Assembly (NCBI GenBank): GCA_032164245.1
Contig: JAVMKO010000003.1
Location: 63,124,390-63,188,389, forward strand
DNA: 64,000 nucleotides
DNA from: Sternotherus odoratus
Taxonomy: Eukaryota; Chordata; Testudines; Kinosternidae
Direction of reading: 5' to 3'
A program made the translations under genes and the position numbers. Position 1 is the first letter of the stretch, and each line of letters opens with the position of its first letter. The notes under the pieces are model-generated. The model saw only the letters and a list, made by a program, of their open reading frames with translations. It was not told where the DNA came from and searched no databases. Positions 44,407 to 55,790 of the stretch are shown in pieces.

Positions 44407-44407
44407 A

Positions 44408-47400
44408 TTACCATTGGTAACATATTAACCATTTAACTGAATATAAAGATGCCTTACTGAGTAAATGTGTAATGTTCTGCCCTTCTCAATTTTGTTAATA
44501 AGAGCTGGTCAGAAAAACTTTGACAACCATTTTCTTTTGGAAACTGCAGGTCTGTCCAAATTGAAACACTTTATGAAATCATGCCAAATTCACTGAAATT
44601 TCATTTCAGAGACAAACTGGAAAAAAATGTCATCCCTTTCAATATTTTCAGAATGAAATACTTCATTTTTGTTTTGAAATGACTTCATTTAAAAAAAAAT
44701 TATAAAACATGCAGAAAATCAATTAAAACAAAAGCATTTGATTGATCCAAATAATTTTTTCCTGAAATATTCCTTTATGGAGATCTTTGGAATTTCAGTT
44801 TTCTTTCCAACTTGAAACAAACTCAAATTTTTAAATCTTGAAATCCTTCAAAATGCAGAATTCTCATCTTCTCTATTAGTGACTTTTATCTGATGTGTTG
44901 TGGTGAATTTAGAGTGAAAGTTCTTTGAGGTAAAGACTGGGTTTTTCTCTTTGGGATAAAGACTGAGGTTTTTATTTATTGTTGTCAAATGGTAGCCAAT
45001 CAACATGGTTTTTGACCTTCAGTGGAAATGTGCTATGTATGGGCCAGATAGATTCCATCTAGCCTTGATGTAAGTGCTTTAGAGTAGAGAGATGGCTCAA
45101 GGAATTTGGCCACCACAGAGGATGGTCTATCATACCCCGCACTCCAAGGGATAGACTGCTCGATCCCTACTCCTTTGGGGCTCTGTGACACTCCAAAAGG
45201 AGTAGGAAGTTGTCAGGGCCATCTCCTCTTCCTACCAGATTAGTTTATGAAGAGGAATTAATGAACAGGAAGGAACTTGTACTTGCATAGAGGACTATAG
45301 TGGTAAGTGAACTCCTCTGGACACCAGGGATGTCTCACTGGGCTGCCCTTTCGTTGACATAATTCTGCATATATCTTATGCTGAGCTGTGCTTTAAAGTC
45401 ATGACCTGGTCCTATCTATCTATCTATATATCACCAAAACCTACCCTTAAAGAATGGCAGATATACACACACACACATACACATGTGTTTCTCATACATA
45501 TTTTGCAGATACACATAAATATTTATGTATACACTTGATTTCTAAAAGTGCTGACATACCTGCTAATCCATTTACTTCAATGGGATTTGTGCATAAGTCT
45601 CTCTCTCTATATATAGTCTTATATATATCTTCATACTAAAAGAACTAAATGAGAACATTAGTCTATTGAATTGTATAGTCTGCTCCTCACAGCTGTTAGC
45701 AAATCATGTCGAGATTATGAGAATTGCACATTAGAGTGGAGATATTTTAGAAATTACAATTTGATTAACCATAAGAATGCTAATCTGTGTCAGTTACCTA
45801 AAGATAAAATACTTGCCAATAGAATTCAATGATGCTTGCTTAATAAGATTTCATAATTATGTAATGGCTAATTAACTGATTGTTGTAACTGTTTAAAATA
45901 TAGACTCTGCTATACATGTAAAAGTTACTTAACACAAGGAGCAAGGCATATTTTTTTTTACTTCCTGAAGATATGGGGTACTTTGTACAGTGTTATACTA
46001 CAAAATAAAACAAATGTCAGGCACTTAAAGCATCCAACTGGTGAAATTCTGACATTGCTCTTACTAAACAGCAACCTCTCAAGGATAATAAGCTTCCAGT
46101 AGTATTTCTTAAGTAAAGAGTATGAAAAATATGATGCTTTGAAAATGCAAATATCAGGGGCCCTCTTCACTTTTTTTTTCAAGTGCTGATAGCACAATTA
46201 ATGAATCTATGGGAAATATTTGAGATTGGGAATTGTGTACAATAGGCAAAAAATCAGCCTGGCTGTAAGTGGGCATGACCCCACTGGCAAGAATGGAATG
46301 CGCTCACTTTCATCAGGGCTCAGTTGGCGTAGTTTGTTTTTAGCACCAGTGCCTACCTTAAAGAATGGCAGATTCATTTTGCACCTGCCATGAACTCTTC
46401 CTGGAAGGCATTGTGACAGGATGTGATTCAGCAAATCATTATTTCCAGTGGATCCATTTCCATTTCAGCCACTGACAACTGATGACACACAATAAGGAGG
46501 AATAAAAAGGTAGTGGGCAGACAGTTTGAAGAAATTTAACTGACAGAAGGCATTGCTCACCCACTGGACAATTTTGCTGGTGGCTGCTGATCAAACAGAC
46601 AGCAGAAAGGCATCCAAAGATTGTAGATAACATCAAGAGAGAGTCACCACAGGGCATAGGAGCTGAGACGTGGATGCTTTCAGTTTCTGAGAACTTGTCA
46701 TGCAGGCAGGTAGCCACTTTGCTGCTGCCATGATATGCACCATGGTGGAAGAAAAAGCTTGAGATGTATCAGTTCATTGATACCTATCCATGTTCATTAA
46801 ATGCCAACCTTGGGAAAGGGAAGAGGCTGGAGCTTTAGCTGATTTTTCTAGGATGAGGAAGAAAGATGGGAGCAGAAAATAACTTTTGAAATCTGTAATG
46901 TCCAAGTATTAGTCATTGTGCCAAATACCTGAGGGCCAGTGAGGCACAGGATTACAGATGAAATAAAGTAAAAAATTTGTGACCAAGGCATGGCCCACTA
47001 TTTAGTTGCTTGTTTTAGACTCTGATTTTACATTGATCTCTGTCAACCTGAACCCACATGATTTCGATGGGATTGCCCATAAAAGCAGTTCATGAGCAAC
47101 TCATTGTAGCATTGGGGCCGTGCTGACATCATTGGAGTGACATCAGCATATAACTGTAATGAATCAAGCTCTAAAATGTCAAAAATAATAAAAGCTATTA
47201 AAAGGCTTAATTTTCCCCAAATACAGTCCAAATGTGTGCATGCATACATTGGAGAAGCAATTTTGATATGCACATGTCTTTTGACAATGAACATTCTGGA
47301 ATATACAAAATGGAATATATTGTCTCATGCAATGAAACCATTCGGGTCTGTGAGATAATTATCTGGCATTTGTATATATGCCAATAAAATGAGATTTGGC

Positions 47401-48739
47401 TTAGTGAATGCAACATTTTACTCCAGTCGTGTTTTAATAAATTTGTTGTGACCAATTTATGCTTATTTTATTTTCATTTATACTTACATCTTTTGACAAA
47501 ACCAACAGTTTGGAAGGCTATCTTTTAGTAAAACACATTTTGGTAACCCATGTTGGGAGGTGACCCAGCATATTTGCAATTACCATACAGATTTTAGCTG
47601 TGCATTCATTGTAGTTCAGGAGTGATCCTTGACATGTGGGATGTTTCCCACTATGCTATTTAAGGAAAGGCCTTTGTGCAAATCTAAGAACTGCCAATAA
47701 TGAACCTTAATTTTAGGTAAAGTATCCGAAATTATTTTAAGCAATCAAGTCATGGCAGAATTAGAGAAAATGCATTGTTGGCTGAGCCTATATGTGTGGT
47801 AGTGCTCGACTTCACTCTGAGTTGTCTGTATCTCTGCCTATTGGTAATAGGGCTTCTGGTAGTCAGAGTCAAAATCTGAATCAAGCTCTCATTTTATTCC
47901 TGTTCAGGATACAATTAAAAAAATGAAATGCCTGTCTGTCTTTCTCTATCTCATATATATCATTTATCTCCATTGTAAGAGCTGATAATGAGATAAATTT
48001 AATGCTAATGCCCTCTCATGTTTCCTCATTAGGATTGTTGGCTATTTTATCCTTACTCTTGCTAAAGAATTACTTTAGGGATATAGCCGTCTTGCCATTT
48101 CTCTTCATTAAACTTGAGGAAGTAGAAGTATGTAAAAATCGCATTGTGTCAGCAGTCTGGACAAGGAATTTAATAGTTATAAATGGGCTTTCTTATAAAA
48201 ATCTTTCATGTTATATAACCTAGAACTGTTGTATATTGCCTGCTTTTGTTTCTATGTTGATATGCTATGTTTCTAAATGAGTTAAATGTGTCCTTAATTT
48301 TATCAAGATGCAAACACATTCACCCTTTCAGTTTCAAAAATATGAAATGGGATTCCATTCAGGCAGAACTGACTGACAAAACAACACATGACCAAGTCTT
48401 CAAAAGTCCTCACCATTGGCCTAATTGGCGCTCATTGGAATAAATGATAAATTTCTCATTAACTTAAAGTAGCTAAGTGAATGCTAAGTGTTCTCAAACA
48501 CTTCACCCTAACCATTTATAATTTACTACAATGTTGTATTTATACTAATCAATTCATTGCAACAGAACATCCTTTTCCTTTTATTGCTGACCTTCAAATC
48601 AACTTGTACTACTGTAATAATGCTCTGTACACATGTTCTGAACATATATTTCCCAGATCCATGTCAACAAAATAATCCAGTTCCTATAAAATGGCTCCAC
48701 TAAACACTCTCCCTGGATCATATTTGTATCAGTGTGGTC
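44408..48739. other. Gene-free stretch with an A/T-rich repeat and microsatellites
   Basis: 44505-44870 is dense in TTTCATTTCAGAGAC- and GAAATTTC-like words (A/T-rich repeat). CTAT and CA microsatellites lie at 45415-45485. No domain-bearing frame was recognised. Confidence 0.4.
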
Positions 48740-49070
48740 TGCCCCTCTTAGGGCCACAGGGCTATGACTAGTCAGCTCTGTTCTCTAATCAGATGCAGCT
48801 GAGAAGAGTTAGCTATAAAGGGCTGAAGGAAAGAGGCTGGAGGAGGAACTGCAGAGTGAAGCACCAGGAAGAAGCAGTCTTTGGTAGTAGTCCCAGGAGG
48901 TGGGGAAACACCACGCAGTAAGCCTTCAAGTTGTGATTGTGCAGAAAGCCCCAGCTGGAAGGTTTTTTTTTGCTTTTGCGAGTTTGTGCTTGTTTGGACA
49001 ATAAATGGAGCCTGAAGAGAAGGACTTGGGTGGCTGATAATTCTCTAGGTTGGTGAGGTAGGTTGCCAGT
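48740..49070 (+). mobile_element. LTR-like sequence (uncertain)
   Basis: Starts TGTGGTCTGCCCC, has AGCTATAAAGGG (TATA-like) near 48812 and ACAATAAATG near 49001 (polyadenylation signal). Promoter-to-signal spacing fits an LTR. No TSD was found and the 3' end is not fixed. Confidence 0.35.
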
Positions 49071-49130
49071 ATACAATATACTTAGAACTTCAGTGCCCAT
49101 GAATATTATCACATAAAATGAACAATAAAT

Positions 49131-49475
49131 AATGTGAGATAAGATGTGCGAGGTAATACCCATTATTGGACCATCTTCTGCTGGTGAGAGAGACAAGCTG
49201 AGTGAGATACATAGAGATCTTCTTAAGGTATGGGACAGGTACTGAGAATGTCAAAGCTAAACACAAGATCAACAGATTGTTTAGCATATGTAGTTCGATC
49301 TTGTATTTAGCTGTGATACTATGTACTTTTCCCAGACCTGAAGAAGAGCTCTGAGTAGCTTGAAAGCTTGTCTCTTTCACCAACAGAAGTTGGGCTGATA
49401 AAAGACATGCCCTCACACACCTGGTCTCTCTCATAACCTGGGATCAACATGGCTACAACTACACTGCATACAATA
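49131..49475 (+). mobile_element. Foldback of a second PLE family
   Basis: The left arm (about 49131-49295) and right arm (about 49298-49475) are diverged inverted copies: TGTTTAGCATATGTAGTT meets the turn, GAGAGAGACAAGC in the left arm mirrors GCTTGTCTCTTTC in the right, and GGGACAGGTACTGAGA mirrors the CTATGTACTTTTCCC part. Only the right arm continues into AACCTGGGATCAACATGG and CTACACTGCATACAA, an end extension of about 50 nt. ACAATAA on both sides may be a decayed TSD. It is older than the foldbacks at 7-11 kb. Confidence 0.65.
49338..49375 (+). ncRNA. Hammerhead-like core, second PLE family
   Basis: CTGAAGA (an exact CUGANGA), A, helix II GAGCT/AGCTT around CTGAGT, then GAAAGC. Helix II sequence is wholly different from the GTGGG/CCCAC of the other family but still pairs. 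Helix III is not clear here (AG..CT possible) and no helix I was found. Confidence 0.45.
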
Positions 49476-51549
49476 AGTGCCGGTCATACTCGTAAGCTTC
49501 TCAATATTTTATTTTCTCTTCCAGCAATTAATACTTAATTTAATAGTTCCAACACAAGATAGACATAATATTCATTGCTCAGAATCAATCCTGTTTTATG
49601 GGGTTTAGATTTCTTTGGGTCCAAAGCTCTTGTTCTTCTCTCTATCTCAGCCAAACTCAATGGGAAGTTATTCTCTTCTGCTTACAGCTCCCGTTTATGG
49701 AATACAAATAAATGGCTAGTCCTTGTGCAGAATTCTACTGCCCCTCCCAAATCAATGACTTGATAAGCATAATTAAAAATCCCACTTGGAAATCACATTC
49801 AAAGAGTGAAATCTTTTCAAGGTTTACAATGATACATCTTATACAGGGACACTGTAATGTACCACATTTGTGAGTTTGAGTGCATGAATGTGTGATGTTA
49901 CCCTCTAATATGGATGATCCATAGAGGATAACGAGCCTGCTACAGGAACAGTCCTTTAGCTCAAATAAGGCCTGAAATTTCTGAGCTGAACAATGAGTTC
50001 TGGATTCCCAGTTGTGTGTGATTTGTAGAGTAATTGTGTCTGCTGTCCACAGAAAATAGCTTTGTTACAGTGAAACAATTCAATCACATTTTCAAATGCC
50101 CCCCCATAAGACAATTTCTACCCCATCCTATGTGGCCCACAATCACCTAGAGCACTTCTCATTGATAAGGCTCTATGTTTGGAACATCATAATGGCTCCA
50201 TGAAAGACTGGTTCCCCCTTGGTTCACAGTAACAAATAAGCAGGCAGACTAGACTAATAGTCTGAGGTTTAATTCTTTATAACTATTTTATTTGAAGGTA
50301 CACATGGGGCAACTTTTTCTAGGCACCTTCCTGGGTGTACAAGTGGAAGAAGGGCACAAGACGAGTCTCTCTGCTGTTCCTCAACCATACAAGAGCTGCT
50401 CAGTATCTCTCAGCTGAATGGAAGGACTACACAAGACTGATCTCCCCCACTTGAGGTGTCTAGTGGTAACTCCCTGACCCCTTCCTTACATATGAGACAG
50501 TGGAAATGGCTTGTAATGGAGAGGGGCCAAAGCTGCACCTTCTTAAGAGGTGGTGTGGTAATTACACTCCACAGCACCTGTGGGAGGCTGTTGGGGTGTT
50601 TCAACCTCTCAGCATTCCCCAAAGCAGGACTCAAATCAAGAGCCACAGGAGAGTCCTTTATCTGTATAACTATTCAGAAATTTAGTAGTTAAAGGAGATA
50701 GTATAAAATAATATGGGTAGATGTTGTTTGTGAAATACTGGGGGGAGGGGCGGGTAGATAGATAGATAATGTACTCATGGCCAAGATGGAGTCTGTTCTG
50801 CAGGGAGCTCTGGTCAAGAGAAGGAGCGTATAGGAATGCAGCAGGGAAAGTCTCTTCCATCCCAGGGGCACCTGTTCCCTTCCAGAGTGAACTTGCACAC
50901 ACACTGGAAAAGTACAGTGAATATAGGAAAGGAAAATATTTATTTACAAAGGGATGAAAGGAGAAAAGCAATAGGGATAAATATAGGGGCAGTGGTAAAA
51001 CAGTGTTGCATTCAACTCAAGGCCCCATAGGCCCAGCAGTAGCACAGTTTGAAAGGGCAGACATCGAGCAATGTGTCTTCACACAGAGTTCAGGAGTCCT
51101 GGGCAAAGTTCCAGCCCAGTGGTGAGTCTTGGATGCTCCTGATCATCTTCGGCACCAGTAAACTTTACTCAACAAACCCTTCCAGTGCCCTCTTCTGCCG
51201 CTCTTTGCAAAGACACACAGAGCAACAACCTACCCATTTAACTAGCTAACCGCCTCCCTCCCTATTCCTAATGCAAAGTCACAAGCCCCAGTACTCCTGG
51301 CCCCACGTAGCTCTGGACAGCTCTGATTTATCCTTCTCAGGCACAGTGCTCCTCCTGGCTCCTGTCCTGGGGTCTTCGCGATCGGTTGCTCTGTCCCTCC
51401 CAGGCTTCAGGCAGGTTCTTGATTGCTTCACTTCTGTCTGGAGCTCCAGATACATACAATCTCCTTCTCAAACAATCAGCACTTCCCTCCCACCCCCACA
51501 GAAAAAAGATTTAAAGGGGCCATGCTCTCTAACCCCAAAGGGTTACATA
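49476..51549. other. Gene-free stretch
   Basis: Some of this, at 50250-51540, has retroelement-like texture without provable ends. A GATA microsatellite lies near 50755-50768. Frames such as 51271-51747 show no domain. Confidence 0.35.
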
Positions 51550-52757
51550 TATATTGTGACAAAGCTCCGACCTTGTCTCAGCAGGTCCCGTGCTTCCTGG
51601 TGGATGACACTAGCCTCAGAGGCTCACTGTGACCCTCCACATAGCCCTTCTCTCTTTAGAGGCAAGGGTCACAGCCTACTGAGCCATTTTCATCATAAGC
51701 CAGCAAGGGAGATGAGGAGAAGCTATCCTTCCAGACTCAGTGATTAGTTGTGGAAGGGAGGGTGGAGTCTGGGCCCACCTTCTACTCTGGGATCCAGCTC
51801 AGGGACTGTTGCAAGGTACTTTGGATTTTGCAGAGACAAGGCACACACACATGGTTGTAAAAGTAGATGAGTTTATTAGAAGGCCTCGGTCCCTCGAATA
51901 GGCGTTGAGGGGCTCGAGTGTATCAACGCGACTGCAGGAGGGGTACCTAGCACTCCGGAGCCGTTGCTAGGAAGGAAGAGCCCACGAGCAACATACAGGA
52001 GTGGGCTTAAATACACTCACACATTTGCATCTCATACATACTCATATCTCATTTGCAAGCAACAAGCTGATTGGTTACACGCTGTCCTGCCTCAGTTTCC
52101 CCATTAAGTTTCCCACGCATTCGTTCTCACACAGACGGGGTAAACTCTCATGCAGCTGGGTAGAGAAAACTTTCTCAGAGCATCTTCCCACAGATAACAG
52201 AAAGCCGTTACCTTGAGCACGCTGACCTTGGCTCAGCACCCTTTCCGGGGGGTGGCTGAGAGGAGCGCTCCATTGCCTAGCAACTGCACCGTGACACTCT
52301 CTTCCGCTTATTACAGGGACCCTGATAGTGGCAGCTCTTGGTAGCTGACTTTTTGGAAACAGGACGAGTACAATTCCCTGGGCCCCTTCCCCACAGAAGC
52401 CCCCACTTCCTCAATATCTACATCACCTTTACCTCACGGCCTTCTTCCTCGTGTCTGATAGGGTTTGTACTGCTCCATTTCTCCAGCAGTGTGGCTTCCT
52501 CCTACAGCTCCTGACACACACATTCCCCCCCAACTAGCTGGGAGGCTTTTAACAAGTTTCAGCCAGCCCCTGAGTGGCTTCAGGTGTCCCAATCAACCTA
52601 GCTGCCTTCCCTGCTTTCTGGAAGGATCTTAATTGGCCCCAGATGGAACAACTGCCGTTTGCTTACCCTGGTAACAGCAATTTGTTTAGCCTGGGCTAAT
52701 ATATCTGTCTCCCACTACTTTCCTATAGACATCTGGCCTTGCCCTGTCTGAGTATAT
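51550..52757. mobile_element. Older LTR-like element (family D) split by a solo LTR
   Basis: TGTGACAAAGCTCC starts at 51555, preceded by TATAT (51550-51554). The other end lies near 52752 and TATAT follows at 52753-52757. Because the flank is low-complexity TA, this TSD is weak. Words on both sides of the nested LTR (CACCTTCTACTCTGGGATCC left, TAGTGGCAGCTCTTGGTAGC right) read as one continuous repeat that I recall from turtle-type genomes. Orientation is unresolved. Confidence 0.45.
51802..52320 (-). mobile_element. Solo LTR (family A, copy 2) with GGGAC target duplication
   Basis: 51807-52315 (509 bp) between GGGAC at 51802-51806 and 52316-52320. The minus strand starts TGTAATAAGCGGAAGAG and ends TGCAACA. 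AATAAA is on the minus strand (51872-51877), octamer complement at 52023-52030 and CCAATCAG complement at 52067-52074. It lies within element D. Confidence 0.88.
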
Positions 52758-52771
52758 ATATAAAAAAGAAT

Positions 52772-52877
52772 TCTGTGAAAAACTGGAATGGAGGGTGGGG
52801 AGTAATAGGCGCCTATATAAGAAAAACTCCCAACAAAAATGACTGTCCCTAAAAAAATGGGATAGCTGGTCACCCTA
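52772..52877 (-). mobile_element. TA-flanked MITE (TAGGGTG family), copy 2, left end decayed
   Basis: GTGAAAAACTGGAATGGAGG, AATAGGCGCCTATATAAG and GCTGGTCACCCTA match the family; the left TAGGGTG end is eroded. Confidence 0.6.
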
Positions 52878-54056
52878 ATAAATACTATTGTAACAATATT
52901 TTACCAAAAGAAGCAAATAAATAAGGATTGGAAATGCAATTCAAATGGTAACATTTGAGTAAAAGTAAATCCATCCATTATGCTTTTCATGTATGTTACC
53001 CATTGTTATAAATTATGTCACTATTAAATATAATATGCTATTATAATCTGTTATTTCATCCCAAACATTATTTGCATATCCCGACTGTTCATTTATAATA
53101 GTTATGTTCATTCTTCACTTTTATTTGAAATGTAATTTAGTTAAAGGCATAAAACACTGATAAGAAGCTATCTTGAAATATAGGAGTGCTTAAATTAAAT
53201 GAATCAGGATTAAAGGGATGCAGAAGAAAACCCACAACACAACATTTTCTCTCCTGCCCCCTCCCCTCTCCTCCCAGAGGCACATCAAAAAGTGTTCCAA
53301 AAATACAGATATGCTAGGAATAGCAGTGGACATTATTATTATTATTATTGTTGTTATTATTGAAGCAACACTTCCAGAAATAACATTGTAGGGTCAGCAG
53401 TGCTGATTGACCAGAAGAATGTTTCACAACTACTTTCTTCTGGTGAGACTGATTCTAGGAAATGACATCACGGAGACAATGTATTTAACAAAACTAGGTT
53501 CTTTGGAAATACCTAGTGATACTGAAAGCACATATTTCAATTCTGACCTGTTACAATTAGACTTTTATGAGGAATGATAAATATACCTGGGCAGCTTTTT
53601 TAAGGTCACACTTAGGCACAATATTGTACACACTTTTTTTTTCAGAAGTGTAATCAAAGCATCTAATGCAGCTAAATAAAGATGTTCCTATTATCCAGCT
53701 GCATACTTAACATAAGGCCCAATCTAGCTCCCCCTGAGGAACTTCTCCATTGAACTTCTCCATTGACTTCTCCATTGACTTCAGCAGAAGTTCGACTTGA
53801 ATCACAGAATATGATCCTGCGAGTTTAGCATAATAAAAATGAGAGCAAAAGAGATATTGAACACTCACAATGTCAGGGTTTTGGAGCCTCTGGTTGTCCA
53901 TGAAATGTATTATCAGTTTTTCAACAAATTCAAGAGTTTCGGGTTTGCAAACAGCCTGACCTACACCACTCCAATCTGTGATTATTTTCACTCGTAAGCA
54001 GCTTCTAATAGTTCCTTTTCCCTCTTTGTTTAAATGAATGACAGCCTTTGAAACAA
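52878..54056. other. AT-rich unassigned sequence
   Basis: An ATT/GTT microsatellite lies at 53331-53361. Near 53745-53790 the words CTTCTCCATTGA repeat in tandem. The 150-codon minus frame 53707-54159 runs across this and into the MITE at 54057 and has no recognised domain; I do not call it a gene. Confidence 0.45.
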
Positions 54057-54391
54057 AGGGCTTGTCTACTTGGTGAATTACAGGCACACTAACTTGCTGT
54101 GTGAACCCTACCACCACACACTGAAAGTTCTGTAGTGCACTTTGATGTACTCTGTCCACATGGAATAGGGTGACCTGATGTCCTGATTTTATAGGGACAG
54201 TCCTGATTTCAGGGTCTTTTTCTTCTATAGGCTCCTATTACCCCCCGGAACCCCCCGTCCCGATTTTTCACACTTGCTGTTTCGTCACCCTAACATGGAT
54301 TCACATGGCAAGTTAGTGCCTGCCAAGTGGCTGCACTGCAGATTTACTTCCTGGCTTATTGTGTACCATCTTGTCACGTAGACAAGCCCTA
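54057..54391. mobile_element. MITE with GGGCTTGTCTAC ends, host of a smaller MITE
   Basis: AGGGCTTGTCTAC at the left and GTAGACAAGCCCT at the right are exact 13-nt inverted ends. The duplicated target is not clear. The smaller element at 54166-54292 lies within it. Confidence 0.75.
54166..54292 (+). mobile_element. TA-flanked MITE (TAGGGTG family), copy 3
   Basis: TAGGGTGACCTGATGTCC at the left and TTTCGTCACCCTA at the right; the interior TTATAGGGACAGTCCTGATT matches copies 1 and 2 in reverse orientation. 127 bp including TA. Confidence 0.75.
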
Positions 54392-55413
54392 AGAAAACTC
54401 ACAAGCAGGTGCAAGCTTATTTTTAAGGCTGCTGAGCCAGATTTACAGGAAGGTCTCTAAAGATACAAATAGTTCCCTAATGAGATTTTTGAAAATGCCT
54501 AGGTGGGGTAAGTGACAAAGGGGGTCAGGTTCCTTTCCTATTTAGATACCTAAAGGAATTTACAAAAGCACCTATGTGTTTAGACTCCCAAGTACCTTTG
54601 TAAATCTGGCCCATCATGACCAAACTAACATTTGAATAAGATATAAAACTTATTTGCATCCATCTCTCTTTTACCCCTGGCATACATTAATTATGTTTTA
54701 TCATGCCTGGGTATGGAATTCATTTCTAAACCTTATCAGCTAGGTAAACATTTCTATTTCTTCCATTACATATGGGGCCTGACACTGATCCCTTTGAAGT
54801 TGGTGACAAAACTCCTGTTGGGCCATTAATGAAAACGTAAGATAAGAGGCCAGGTTTACTCGAGGGGTTTTATTGCTTTAGTATTGCCAAACTCAAGCAT
54901 TCAAAAATCTGATCCCAAAAATCACAAGATGTTTTTAAAATAATAAATGTGACGTCTTTATTTTTAGGTCTTTGAATTTGTTTTTTTTCTCTCTCTTTTT
55001 TTTTTTTTTTTTTGCCTTTAGCAGTCACATTTGCAAGCTTTTGCTTATGTTGGTGCCAGCCAACTTTCTTCAGGCAAAGCACCTGCTAAGGAATTGAAAT
55101 AAACACTGAATAATCAGTAGAATATAACAGTCACACTTTTTCTTTTCTTTTGACTTTGTTCAGCATGAATAGACATGCTGTAAAGAGAACTAAAAGGATC
55201 TTTTAGGAGGCTACTGTTAAGTGCTGTGTTTTCTTTCACTTGTGTTTGTTTAGAGACAAATGAATATCAGGATTTTATACTGGAAAGGCAATTATTATTA
55301 TTTTTATGAGCTCAATCCATTTTTCATTTCCATGTAGTGGAGATTCCAAAAGTAGCAAAACTGCTGCACTTTTGCAGTCAATAGTGGGGGTAGATGATGC
55401 ATGTGGGATGCAG
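54392..55413. other. Unassigned sequence
   Basis: A pyrimidine and T-run lies at about 54980-55013. No gene is seen. Confidence 0.4.
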
Positions 55414-55478
55414 ACTAGTGCATCCCCTAGCCCAGCTTTTTCTGGGGAGGTCATAACTGGGCTAGGGGATGCACTAGT
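55414..55478. repeat. Perfect 22-bp inverted repeat, 21-nt loop
   Basis: The arm at 55414-55435 starts ACTAGTGCATCC and ends TAGCCCAG; the arm at 55457-55478 is its exact reverse complement. Pairing stops sharply outside the arms. Hairpin length (65 nt) is in the range of a microRNA precursor, but a perfect stem is atypical. A recent inverted duplication is the simpler reading. Confidence 0.85.
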
Positions 55479-55680
55479 ACATAGATTCTTCCATCCTCCT
55501 CAATATGAAGATGCGTCAAAAGAGCATTCAGTCTACACCAGCAATTGACTTGAGCAGACTTTTCAGAGCAGCTCCATATCTACTCTGTGTCTGGGACTCT
55601 TCTCATCTGTCCCTTGAACATCTATTCAGAGCCCAGTCCAGAAGTTTGAGCCAGGGACTGTGGTCTGGATAACATACTAT

Positions 55681-55790
55681 GGATAATATTTTCAAAAGTA
55701 CCTAAAGTACCTAAAGCCACCTGGATCCCACTGAAAATCTATGGGACTTGGGCTCTTAAATCACTTAACTTCTTTTGAAAAATATCCCCC
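55681..55790. mobile_element. Short MITE-like element (ATTTTCAAAAG ends)
   Basis: GGATAATATTTTCAAAAG and CTTTTGAAAAATATCC are inverted ends. Related to 16111-16200. Confidence 0.55.

Larger units (their letters stand above)
43249..44407 (-). mobile_element. Penelope-like element copy 4
   Basis: It begins at 43255 with the full 3' terminal extension (GAATCAGAGAGGTAGCCGTG) and ends near 44352-44407 at a truncated 5' side. It carries endonuclease and linker but no RT. It is not a foldback. The TSD is weak: TGTGAA at 43249-43254 and 44402-44407. A short tandem repeat sits at the 5' junction. The sequence is closer to copy 3 than to copies 1 and 2. Confidence 0.85.

Noticed and set aside
53707..54159. 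150-codon minus-strand frame
   Set aside because: It crosses a MITE boundary and a short tandem repeat, and no domain is recognisable.
55414..55478. microRNA precursor
   Set aside because: The stem is perfectly paired with no bulges and there is no conservation evidence; kept as an inverted repeat only.
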